Shown here piece by piece: positions 24,041-31,699 of a DNA stretch of 45,960 nucleotides. Both the position numbers and the translations under genes were made by a program. The notes beneath the pieces are model-generated. The model was not told where the DNA came from, made no database searches, and worked only from the letters and a program-made list of their open reading frames with translations. The stretch spans positions 1 to 45,960 of the forward strand of contig CAAETU010000046.1 in the NCBI GenBank assembly GCA_900759045.1. Direction: 5' to 3'. The stretch comes from an uncultured Collinsella sp. (GTDB taxonomy: Bacteria > Actinomycetota > Coriobacteriia > Coriobacteriales > Coriobacteriaceae). Every line of letters starts with the position of its first letter. Position 1 is the stretch's first letter.

Positions 24041-24778
24041 CTATTTTACTGCAAACTCCGGGCTAAATACTACCCTGCCCAGGCGAACGAGCGTAGAGCC
24101 CTCCTCAAGGGCAGGCTCAAAGTCCTCGCTCATGCCGCAAGAAAGCTCGGGCAGCCTCAGATCGGGATGCGCCGCCTCCAACTCATCCCTCAGCTCTCGC
24201 AGCCCGGCAAAGGTGCGACGCGCCACATCCTTGTTCCCCCGAGGGGCCATAGTCATAAGGCCCTGCACACAAATTCCCTCAAGTTCCGCAAGCTCGCCGG
24301 CAGCGCCACGAATCTCATCGGGCGAAAAACCGCCCTTGGACTCCTCGCCGCTTACGTTAACCTCGATCAGCACCTGCTGGGGGGCGGCGAGCTCGCCAGC
24401 TTCGATCTTGCGAATGGCACGGCTCGAGATCGCCTGCGCCAAATGAAGCGACCCCACCGAATGAATCAGCTCGGCCGAGCCCAACACCGCGTTGATCTTG
24501 TTGGTCTGAAGGTTGCCAATCATGTCGAAGCGCACCTCGGGCAGCTCCGGATGATCCGCCAGACCTGCAAGTTTGCGGACGAGCTCTTGCGGGCGGTTCT
24601 CGGCAAAATGGCGATATCCCACCTGGATGGCCGCGATGGTCTCATCGACGCCGACGGTCTTGGACACGGCAATCAAACGCGCGGCATCACGGGGCCTCCC
24701 GGCGCGATCGAGCGCGGCATAGAAACGCTCGAGTATCTGCTCGCGGCGAGCGCGCATTACATTCAAATAGTTATCCAT
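24041..24778 (-). CDS. yggS: PLP-homeostasis protein (YggS/PLPBP family)
   Basis: 245 aa, alanine-racemase-like barrel that holds pyridoxal phosphate without known catalysis and buffers the cofactor. The PLP lysine is in LIAVSKTVG. Other family marks are HFAENRPQELVRK, HSVGSLHLAQAI, VNVSGEESKGGF, LMTMAP and LSCGMSEDF. The ATG at 24778 has GGAGG nine bases upstream; an in-frame TTG two codons earlier is a weaker choice. The gene is normally next to pgeF in the ftsZ-to-divIVA region; here the pst operon stands between. Confidence 0.93.
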   Translation of the reverse strand: MDNYLNVMRARREQILERFYAALDRAGRPRDAARLIAVSKTVGVDETIAAIQVGYRHFAENRPQELVRKLAGLADHPELPEVRFDMIGNLQTNKINAVLGSAELIHSVGSLHLAQAISSRAIRKIEAGELAAPQQVLIEVNVSGEESKGGFSPDEIRGAAGELAELEGICVQGLMTMAPRGNKDVARRTFAGLRELRDELEAAHPDLRLPELSCGMSEDFEPALEEGSTLVRLGRVVFSPEFAVK

Positions 24779-24828
24779 TGCCAATCGCCTCCGCTAACAG
24801 CACAACAAGTAGTCCCATGCTAACGCAA

Positions 24829-24860
24829 GAGCGCAGCCCCGCATCCGCAAGGCCGCGCTC
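24829..24860 (-). terminator. Possible terminator after phoU
   Basis: On the minus strand GAGCGCGGCC and GGCTGCGCTC form a ten-position stem with one mismatch and a 12-base loop, 38 bases after the phoU stop. No U tract follows, so termination would be partial. Confidence 0.35.
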
Positions 24861-24897
24861 CCTTAGGTATTTACAATCTCTCAACGAACGGGGTACC

Positions 24898-25755
24898 CTA
24901 CTCCTCGTCGTCCTCGGCATCATCCTCGTCCTCAAGATGATCCAACAGGTAGCGAAGACCCTCGCTCACCTCGTTAGCGGGCACCTTGGCAACAAAGCGT
25001 GCATCCACGGCGGGCCTCATAATGACGCCCTCGCCCGAAGGCACGCGCATGCTCTCGAGCTCGTCCTCATCCGTACAGGCGATATCGCCGGCAGTCATAC
25101 GCTGTCCGGTCAAAAGGAAGGTCAGACGGCAGGCGGCATCGATGGAAATCGAGGCAATGCGATCGAGGTAGCGCGAAACCATGATGGCACGGCGCAGGTC
25201 GTCATAGTTGCTGTCGTCGTCCATAAAATCGCCGGTGTCCATGCGGTTAAAGGTACGGAAGAACTTCTCGTACGCCGCATGTACCGGCTCATCCTCAACG
25301 GCCAGGTTGCAGATGATGGACATGTCGTTGGTGACGAGCGCGGACAGCGACGAGCCCAGCACCTGGTACACGGCCTCGGCCTCGGCCTCAACCGTGCCGA
25401 CGAGCTCCTGAGGCAGCGAGATGTCGGCCTTGACCATGTGACGCGTGGCGCGGCAGATCTGGCGAACCTTATCGGTCATGCGCTGCAGGTTAAAGTCGAC
25501 GTAGATAATCGTCTGCAGCAAACGGAAGTCGGAGGCGACCGGCGACTGCGTAGCGATCAGGTTGTAGCACACGGCCTCCAAGTTGGCGCAGCGAGCATCA
25601 ATCGAAAGCGTGCGCTTCTTGGTCTTAGTGGCGAGCTTGCGGTCGTCGGTCACATAGGCCTTCACGGCGTCGTGAAGGGCAAGATCGACGGCCTCGTAGA
25701 TGCTCAACATCTCGTGACGGGCCTCGATGAGCTGACGGGAAAACAGTTTGCGCAT
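24898..25755 (-). CDS. phoU: PhoU-family phosphate regulator with acidic tail
   Basis: 285 aa, longer than typical PhoU (about 220-240). Two PhoU helical repeats span roughly residues 8-95 and 115-210, followed by an extra domain and a strongly acidic end (HLEDEDDAEDDEE). PhoU links Pst activity to the phosphate-sensing kinase and turns off the phosphate response when phosphate is plentiful. GGAGTG lies before the ATG. It follows pstB by 92 bases, which contain GATCGG/CCGATC and GGACC/GGTCC stems. No kinase/regulator pair is in the window. Confidence 0.9.
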   Translation of the reverse strand: MRKLFSRQLIEARHEMLSIYEAVDLALHDAVKAYVTDDRKLATKTKKRTLSIDARCANLEAVCYNLIATQSPVASDFRLLQTIIYVDFNLQRMTDKVRQICRATRHMVKADISLPQELVGTVEAEAEAVYQVLGSSLSALVTNDMSIICNLAVEDEPVHAAYEKFFRTFNRMDTGDFMDDDSNYDDLRRAIMVSRYLDRIASISIDAACRLTFLLTGQRMTAGDIACTDEDELESMRVPSGEGVIMRPAVDARFVAKVPANEVSEGLRYLLDHLEDEDDAEDDEE

Positions 25756-25847
25756 GGTTCACTCCAATCAGTTGGGTGCGGTCATGCCGCCCGCACAGTG
25801 AATACGCACCGGACCAGGTCCGATCGGCTTGGGACTAGTCGCACCGA

Positions 25848-26651
25848 TCAGCCAAAGCGGCCGGTGATATAGTCTTCCGTCCGCGAATCCACCGGGCTGG
25901 TGAAGATCGCGTCGGTTTGACCATACTCGATGAGCGTGGCGGGCTCACCGGCAACTTCCTGCAAGAAAAATGCGGTGTAGTCGCTAATGCGAGCGGCCTG
26001 CTGCATAGAATGCGTGACGATGATGATCGTCATCTCGGGCGCCAGCTCGGCCATCAGATCCTCGACCTTAGATACGGACGTGGGGTCGATGGCGGAGCAG
26101 GGCTCGTCCATCAGAAGGACATCGGGCTGCACCGCAAGCACACGCGCGATGCACAGACGCTGCTGTTGACCGCCCGAGAGCGCCAAACCATCCTTGTTGA
26201 GCTGATTGGATACCTCTTTCCAGAGGTTGGCGCGCTTGAGCGATTCTTCCACGATGTCGTCGAGGTCGCTTTTGCTAGTCACGCCCTGCAGACGAGGGCC
26301 AAAAGCGACATTCTCGTAGATGGATTTGGGAAACGGGTTGGGCTGCTGAAAAATCATGCCCACGCGGCGACGAAGGTCGACCGGGTCGACGCCCTCGGCA
26401 TAGATATCGTTGCCGTCGAGTGTCATGGTGCCCTCGACGCGAGTACCCTCGATAAGGTCGTTCATACGGTTGATGCAGCGCAAAAACGTCGATTTACCAC
26501 AGCCCGAAGGACCGATAAACGAGGTGATGGCGTTTTTGGCGATGTTGAGGTCGAGCCCCGTCAGCGCATGAAAGTCACCGTACCAAAAGTTGAAATCCTT
26601 GGCTGTGATGGCCGCTTGCTCCGGCGTGGGAGCGGACTGATAGACGGACAT
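25848..26651 (-). CDS. pstB: Phosphate ABC transporter ATP-binding protein
   Basis: 267 aa, the ATPase of the Pst importer on the cytosolic face. Walker A GPSGCGKST, the Q loop FQQPNPFPKSIYENV, signature LSGGQQQRLCIARVLA, Walker B VLLMDEPCSAIDP and the switch histidine in VTHSMQQAARISD are all present. The FWYGDFHAL opening is typical of PstB. AAGGAG lies before the ATG, 12 bases after pstA. Confidence 0.96.
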   Translation of the reverse strand: MSVYQSAPTPEQAAITAKDFNFWYGDFHALTGLDLNIAKNAITSFIGPSGCGKSTFLRCINRMNDLIEGTRVEGTMTLDGNDIYAEGVDPVDLRRRVGMIFQQPNPFPKSIYENVAFGPRLQGVTSKSDLDDIVEESLKRANLWKEVSNQLNKDGLALSGGQQQRLCIARVLAVQPDVLLMDEPCSAIDPTSVSKVEDLMAELAPEMTIIIVTHSMQQAARISDYTAFFLQEVAGEPATLIEYGQTDAIFTSPVDSRTEDYITGRFG

Positions 26652-26663
26652 GGGACTCCTTAA

Positions 26664-27569
26664 CTAGCGGCGCTTGCGCGACAGATAACGCGCAAACAGG
26701 TTGAAGGCCAGAATAATCGCCATCAGCAAAAGCGCAGTGCCGTAGGCTGCGTTCATGTTGATGCCGTCGTTGGCAAGCAAATAGAGGTGAACGGTCATGG
26801 GACGACCGGAATCGAGCGGCGAGATCGGCAGATTGATGGCCTGACCCATGGTGTAGAGCACCACCGCGGTCTCGCCGATGGCGCGACCGATGGCAAGGAC
26901 GATGCCGGTGGCAATGCGGCCAAAGGCAGAAGGAAGCACGATCTTGGAGACGACCTGCCACTTGGTGGCGCCCAGGCCATATGCGCCCCAACGGATATAG
27001 CGCGGAACGGCGCGAATTGCCTCCTCGGTGGTGCGCATGACGATGGGCAGCATCAGAAGCGCCAGCGCCAGAGCGGCCGAAACCATCGAAAGGCCCAGGC
27101 CCATGGCCTCAACAAACAAGGCGTAACCAAAGAGGCCCATAACGATGGAAGGCACCGAGGCCAGGGCATCGGCAGCATAGCGAATGATGTCGACGACCTT
27201 GCCCTGCTTGGCGTATTCGGCCAGATAGACCGCAGCCAAGACGGCAACCGGCGTGCAGATGAGCATGGCGAGCGCCGTCACGTAGATGGTCGAGACGATC
27301 GTGGGCCAGATGCCACCCTCGGCGTTTACGCCCTGCGGCCAGCCGAAGATAAAGTCGAGCGAGATATGCGGAAGACCGTTGATGACCACGTAGGCGATGA
27401 TGGCAAGCAACACCAGGGTGGTGATATAGGCCGCGGCGCGAAACACGCCGAGCATAATCTTGTTGGACAGGTCCTTGTTGATGCGGCCCTTCTTGCCATG
27501 GGAAAGGGCACGCTTGATGAGCTCGCGCGACGATGTCGTATCGACCGTCGTGTCAACGGAATCGGACAT
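26664..27569 (-). CDS. pstA: Phosphate ABC transporter permease PstA
   Basis: 301 aa with six membrane helices after a polar 35-residue N-terminus. It forms half of the channel of the high-affinity phosphate importer. The coupling loop that contacts PstB is seen as the EAIRAVPRYIRWGAYGLGATKW region. GAGGGGG lies six bases before the ATG, and the gene begins 3 bases after the pstC stop. Confidence 0.95.
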   Translation of the reverse strand: MSDSVDTTVDTTSSRELIKRALSHGKKGRINKDLSNKIMLGVFRAAAYITTLVLLAIIAYVVINGLPHISLDFIFGWPQGVNAEGGIWPTIVSTIYVTALAMLICTPVAVLAAVYLAEYAKQGKVVDIIRYAADALASVPSIVMGLFGYALFVEAMGLGLSMVSAALALALLMLPIVMRTTEEAIRAVPRYIRWGAYGLGATKWQVVSKIVLPSAFGRIATGIVLAIGRAIGETAVVLYTMGQAINLPISPLDSGRPMTVHLYLLANDGINMNAAYGTALLLMAIILAFNLFARYLSRKRR

Positions 27570-27572
27570 AGC

Positions 27573-28496
27573 CTACCCCCTCTTCTTTGAAATCAGGCGA
27601 ACGATACCCACCAGTGCAGCTGAGATGATAAACAGGACCACGCCCATGCCAAACAGAGCCGAGCGATGCAGGCCCGAGGAATAGCTCATGTCGAGTGCGA
27701 TCTGGCTCGTGAGCGTCGAGATGGGGCTCGAGATGCTATCTGGAATGACCGGGGCGTTGCCCACGACCATCAGCACGGCCATGGTCTCACCGATGGCACG
27801 CCCCATACCCAAGACAATTGCATCGACAATGCCCAGCTTGGCTGCAGGCAGCACGACCTTGTAGATGGTCTGCCACTTGGTGGCACCCATGGCATAGGAC
27901 GCCTCGCGAATGCCCATGGGGATGGAATTGAGGGCATCGATCGTGAGCGTGGTAATGGTGGGAACGATCATGATGGCAAGCACAAACCACGCCGTCAGCG
28001 CGCCAAAGCCAAGACCGCCGGTCAGCTGCGCGATAAACGGGCGGATGATGACCATGCCAAAGAAGCCGTAGATGATGGAGGGGATGCCCGCCAGCAGGTC
28101 GACGGCGGGGCTGATGAGCCTGCGCACGCGCTTGCTGGCGATCTCGACCAGATATACAGCCGTGCCCACACCCAGGGGCACGCCCATGGCGAGCGCACCG
28201 ACCGTCACCAGACCAGAGCCCGCCAGCAGCGACATGATGCCGTAGTGGCCCTCGGATGGCGCCCACGTAAAGCTAAAGAAGTCCGCCAGGCCGATGTCGG
28301 TAAAGACGGGCAGCGCCGAGTACGTGGTAAAGACAAAGATCAGGATAACGGTGACGACCGCCAAGAACGCGCAGGCAAAGAAGATCCACTGCAGCGCCTT
28401 CTCCTTGAGATAGGTGCTACGCGACACCAACGCCAACTCACGCTTTTTGGGCGTCTGAGCCTCCTGCTCAATCTGGGGGGTTTCCTGTGCTTCCAC
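27573..28496 (-). CDS. pstC: Phosphate ABC transporter permease PstC
   Basis: About 307 aa, six membrane helices, partner of PstA. The coupling loop EASYAMGATKWQTIYKVVLPAA is present (about residues 210-230). Two GTG starts are possible: 28496, with GGGGAG eight bases upstream, and 28505, which gives three more residues but leaves little room for a ribosome-binding site. Either overlaps or abuts the pstS stop at 28498, so translation is coupled. The first 40 residues are polar and glutamine/glutamate-rich. Confidence 0.93.
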   Translation of the reverse strand: MEAQETPQIEQEAQTPKKRELALVSRSTYLKEKALQWIFFACAFLAVVTVILIFVFTTYSALPVFTDIGLADFFSFTWAPSEGHYGIMSLLAGSGLVTVGALAMGVPLGVGTAVYLVEIASKRVRRLISPAVDLLAGIPSIIYGFFGMVIIRPFIAQLTGGLGFGALTAWFVLAIMIVPTITTLTIDALNSIPMGIREASYAMGATKWQTIYKVVLPAAKLGIVDAIVLGMGRAIGETMAVLMVVGNAPVIPDSISSPISTLTSQIALDMSYSSGLHRSALFGMGVVLFIISAALVGIVRLISKKRG

Positions 28497-28497
28497 G

Positions 28498-29334
28498 CTA
28501 CTCACTCCCCTTTCCGTCGTTGGTGACGGGAATAAAGCCCGCCTCGCGAATCTGCTTGTCCATCTTCTCGGACGTCACATAGTCAATGTAGTCCTGCGCC
28601 TGATGCGAAGGCGTACCCTTCACAAAGAAGTAAAGGTCGCGCGAGATGGGATAGCCGCCACTTGCGACCGTCTTCTCGGATGCCTCGACATGGTTGACCG
28701 AAACGGCCTTAACCGAGGTCGTGGCGTTGAGGCTCTCGACAAAACCCAGCGAGATGTAGCCAATGGCGCCATGCGAGCGGGACACGACGTCGCGCACTTG
28801 GCCCGTACCCGAAAGAACGGCCGAGCGGCGATCGAACGGCGTGCCGTCCATCACGATGGTACGGAAGGCCTCGCGCGTACCGGACGCCTCATCGCGGTTG
28901 ATAACCTGAATCTTCAGGTCCTCTCCGCCGACTTCCTTCCAGTTGGTGATCTTGCCGGCGTAAATATCGCGGAGCTGCTCGGTCGAGAGATTGTCGACCG
29001 GGTTGTCGTCGTTCACGATGACTGCGATGCCGTCGTGCGCGATTACGATCGGGGTCAGGCCAAGGTCTTGTTCGTCGGCATTGAGGCCACGAGACGAGCT
29101 GGCGATGTCGGCCGTGCCGTTGCTGACGGCCTCGATACCCGCAGAGGAGCCAAGGCCGGAGACGAGCACATCGGTGCCGGCCTCTTCCTTAAAGCCCTCG
29201 GCTGCGATCTCGGCAATGGGAAGGCACGTGGTCGAGCCGGCCACGGTAATAGAAGATGTGGAAGATCCCGAGGAGCAAGCACACAGCGTGAGCGTAAGCA
29301 CTGCAGCACTCAGGACCGATGCGATCTTTCTCAT
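28498..29334 (-). CDS. pstS: Phosphate-binding lipoprotein PstS
   Basis: 278 aa. The signal peptide MRKIASVLSAAVLTLTLCAC ends in a lipobox with Cys20 as the lipidated residue, so the protein is anchored outside the membrane. Phosphate-binding segments are visible: VAGSTTCLPI, SSAGIEAV and NRDEASGTREAF, as in short Gram-positive PstS. The ATG overlaps the pgeF stop as ATGA (29331-29334) and no separate Shine-Dalgarno is seen, so it relies on coupling to pgeF. The same frame is open far upstream but only as a shadow of pgeF. Confidence 0.94.
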   Translation of the reverse strand: MRKIASVLSAAVLTLTLCACSSGSSTSSITVAGSTTCLPIAEIAAEGFKEEAGTDVLVSGLGSSAGIEAVSNGTADIASSSRGLNADEQDLGLTPIVIAHDGIAVIVNDDNPVDNLSTEQLRDIYAGKITNWKEVGGEDLKIQVINRDEASGTREAFRTIVMDGTPFDRRSAVLSGTGQVRDVVSRSHGAIGYISLGFVESLNATTSVKAVSVNHVEASEKTVASGGYPISRDLYFFVKGTPSHQAQDYIDYVTSEKMDKQIREAGFIPVTNDGKGSE

Positions 29335-30131
29335 AGCATCACGCCGATCGCAGCATGGCGCCCACAGGTGCCGCCCTCGTTGCGGTAGGAATAAAAGCGG
29401 TCGTTCTGACGAACGGTGGAAAGCTTGGTGTCCACAATGCTGCTCGCCTCGACGCCGGCGTCCATCAGCGCCTCGCGAATGGCGGCGGAAAGATCGAGCA
29501 TACGAGAAGCAGAGGCATCGATGCACGCGAACTCGGCGGCAAAGCGATCCATAAGTTCTTGGGACACCTCGTACTCGTCGCCCAGGATATGGGGCCCAAT
29601 GTAGGCAGAGATGTCGTCCGGCTTGCAGCCAGCCGCCTCGCAGAGCGCTTGGCACGCCTTGGCGGAAATGCGCGCAATCGTGCCCTTCCAGCCAGAGTGC
29701 ACCACGGCAAAGCCGCCGGGAGCCACCAGCACCACGGGAACGCAATCGGCAAAGCAGAGCATCACGGGTACCTCACGGGCCATGCAGACGATGGCATCGC
29801 AGCCCTCGGCAATCTGCTCGCGAATGTTCTCGAGATCATCAGCACCGTTCGAGGTCACCGTCACGACATGGTCACCGTGTACTTGATTGGGAACAAGCAG
29901 GTTGTGCTCGCACTCGGCGGCACCCAAGGCCTCGAGTGCGCGGCGACGATTTTCTTGAACGGCAAAGGGGTCATCGCCAACATGCGAGCCCAGATTGAGT
30001 GAGGAGTACGCATCTTCGGAAACACCGCCGGCGCGTTCGGTAAAAGCAAAGCGAACATCGTGCGTCGCGCCCTCTACCAACGTAACTCCATCATGGTCGA
30101 CACGCGAAACGCTGTCCGCACGTGCTGCCAT
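29331..30131 (-). CDS. pgeF: PgeF/YfiH family multicopper-oxidase-like (laccase domain) protein
   Basis: 266 aa. Family motifs: NQVHGDHV, CFADCVPVVLV, VVHSGWKGT and the C-terminal GGTCGRH, whose Cys and two His bind zinc. Relatives act on purine nucleosides or remove a wrongly added L-Ser from UDP-MurNAc precursors (PgeF); the choice of the latter is suggested by the wall-synthesis neighbourhood. The ATG at 30131 has a perfect AGGAGG seven bases upstream. It follows ftsZ after a terminator and is the first gene of a unit continuing into pstSCAB-phoU. Confidence 0.92.
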   Translation of the reverse strand: MAARADSVSRVDHDGVTLVEGATHDVRFAFTERAGGVSEDAYSSLNLGSHVGDDPFAVQENRRRALEALGAAECEHNLLVPNQVHGDHVVTVTSNGADDLENIREQIAEGCDAIVCMAREVPVMLCFADCVPVVLVAPGGFAVVHSGWKGTIARISAKACQALCEAAGCKPDDISAYIGPHILGDEYEVSQELMDRFAAEFACIDASASRMLDLSAAIREALMDAGVEASSIVDTKLSTVRQNDRFYSYRNEGGTCGRHAAIGVML

Positions 30132-30234
30132 ACTAAAGCCTCCTAATAACACAAGTATCGCGGCGACGCCGCAGCAGTCCGTGCCACACGGCTGCCATAC
30201 TTCATCAAAAGGATACCCGCAGCGGTAGGGGCTA

Positions 30235-30254
30235 AACGTAAGGGGAACGTAAGG
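30235..30254 (-). promoter_or_regulatory. Tandem 11-bp-spaced direct repeat ahead of pgeF-pst
   Basis: AACGTAAGG occurs at 30235-30243 and again at 30246-30254, exactly 11 bases (one helical turn) apart. On the gene strand this reads TTACGTT-N4-TTACGTT. PhoB/PhoP-type response regulators bind 7-bp direct repeats with this period. It lies about 105 bases before the pgeF start, with TATCCT as a possible -10 some 16 bases further along. The binding factor is inferred. Confidence 0.5.
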
Positions 30255-30291
30255 AGATTGGAGGCTTTCGTTTACAAAGGCAAAACACAAC

Positions 30292-30320
30292 AAAAAGGGT
30301 GCGCCCAATCGGACGCACCC
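30292..30320 (-). terminator. Terminator after ftsZ
   Basis: On the minus strand GGGTGCG (30320-30314) and CGCACCC (30303-30297) form a 7-bp stem followed by TTTTTGTTG. It separates ftsZ from pgeF. Confidence 0.85.
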
Positions 30321-30345
30321 CATACAGGTCGCTGAGAAAAACGAA

Positions 30346-31500
30346 CTAGAAGCTGCCGCGCTTGAGGAAGTCAGGAAGCTCAAACTGGTCGTTGCCAAAG
30401 TTGGGGAGCTCGGTACCACCGACGTTGCGAGTCGGGGCAGCCTGAGCCGGGCTCGTGGCAGGAGCGGTGCGCTGCGGCTCGGTAGAAGCAGCGGCCTTGC
30501 TCTGGGACTGCTGTGCAGCGAAGAGCTCGTCCTGACGGTTGACGTTGGAGTCGGAGAAGCCCGTAGCGATGACGGTAATACGCACCTGATCGCCCAGGGA
30601 CTCGTCGACAACGGTACCGAAGATGATGTTGGCCTCGGGGTCGACGGCGTTGGCGACAACGTCGGCGGCGTCGCTGATCTCCTGAATGCCCAGGTCCTTG
30701 GAACCGGCAATGGAAAGCAGGACGCGCGTAGCGCCATCGATGGAGCTCTCGAGCAGCGGGCTGGAAATAGCCTGCTGGGCAGCGTCGACGGCACGGGTGT
30801 CCCCAGAAGCGGTACCGATACCCATCATGGCGGTACCGGCCTGCTTCATGATGGTCTTAACATCGGCGAAGTCCAGGTTGATGATACCGGGGACGGTGAT
30901 GAGGTCGGTGATGCCCTGGGTGCCCTGGGAAAGGACGCCATCGGCGATTGCGAAGGCCTCAAGCATGGTGGTCTTCTTCTCGGCGATGTCGAGCAGCTTG
31001 TCGTTAGGGATAACGATCATGGTGTCGACGCAGTCGGAAAGCGTCTTAATGCCTTCTTCGGCGCTCTTCTTGCGCTTGCGGCCCTCAAACGTAAAGGGCT
31101 TGGTCACGACGGCGACGGTCAGCGCGCCGACCTCGTTCATCGCGATATCGGCAACGATGGGGGCAGCGCCGGTACCGGTGCCGCCGCCCTCGCCGCAGGT
31201 GATGAACACCATATCGGCGCCAGCGAGCGCCTCGGCGATGTCGTCGCGGGACTCATCGGCGGCCTTACGGCCGACCTCGGGGTTGGCGCCAGCGCCCAGG
31301 CCGCGGGTCAGGTCGGTGCCGATGTGCACCTTGATATCGGCATCAGAGATCGCGAGCGCCTGAGCATCGGTGTTGATGGCAACAAACTCGACGCCGCGGA
31401 TGCCCTCTTCGATCATTCGATTGACCGCGTTGGTACCGCCGCCGCCGACGCCGACCACCTTAATGACGGCAAGGTAGTTGTTGATCTCTGTCTCGTGCAT
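30346..31500 (-). CDS. ftsZ: Cell division protein FtsZ
   Basis: 384 aa tubulin homologue; GTP-driven polymers form the division ring. The GTP-binding loop GEGGGTGTGAAP, the N-terminal VVGVGGGGTNAVNRMI and the T7 region NLDFADVKTIM are present. The C-terminal peptide ELPDFLKRGSF, which binds membrane tethers such as SepF, follows a disordered Ala/Ser/Gln/Pro linker. The start at 31500 has GGAGG seven bases upstream; an ATG ten codons earlier has no such site. A 199-base gap separates it from ftsQ and should hold its own promoter, though no single box stands out. A terminator follows. Confidence 0.97.
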   Translation of the reverse strand: MHETEINNYLAVIKVVGVGGGGTNAVNRMIEEGIRGVEFVAINTDAQALAISDADIKVHIGTDLTRGLGAGANPEVGRKAADESRDDIAEALAGADMVFITCGEGGGTGTGAAPIVADIAMNEVGALTVAVVTKPFTFEGRKRKKSAEEGIKTLSDCVDTMIVIPNDKLLDIAEKKTTMLEAFAIADGVLSQGTQGITDLITVPGIINLDFADVKTIMKQAGTAMMGIGTASGDTRAVDAAQQAISSPLLESSIDGATRVLLSIAGSKDLGIQEISDAADVVANAVDPEANIIFGTVVDESLGDQVRITVIATGFSDSNVNRQDELFAAQQSQSKAAASTEPQRTAPATSPAQAAPTRNVGGTELPNFGNDQFELPDFLKRGSF

Positions 31501-31658
31501 GTCGGTCCTCCGAACAAAGGTTATAGCCATAGCATGGGTTGACCCCTGCGCACATTAACCTTCAGGTTGAAAGTAAATGCAAAGGTAAACCGTATTATGT
31601 TTGCACATTATGAACGTTGCAGTCAAATAATTGACCGTGAAAACCAAACAAACCAGAT

Positions 31659-31693
31659 AAACGGCGTGGTATGGCCCCTCAACAAAGCCGTTT
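31659..31693 (-). terminator. Weak hairpin after ftsQ
   Basis: AAACGGC and GCCGTTT form a 7-bp stem with a 21-base loop, 7 bases past the ftsQ stop, followed on the minus strand by ATCTGG. It may attenuate rather than stop transcription into ftsZ. The remaining gap to 31500 is AT-rich (TTGACT, CATAAT and TAATAC hexamers at poor spacing) and probably carries the ftsZ promoter. Confidence 0.35.
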
Positions 31694-31699
31694 AGGATG

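Noticed and set aside
29335..29745. N-terminal extension of PstS
   Set aside because: The open frame upstream of the signal peptide lies inside pgeF in another frame; the lipoprotein signal at 29334 is a clear start.
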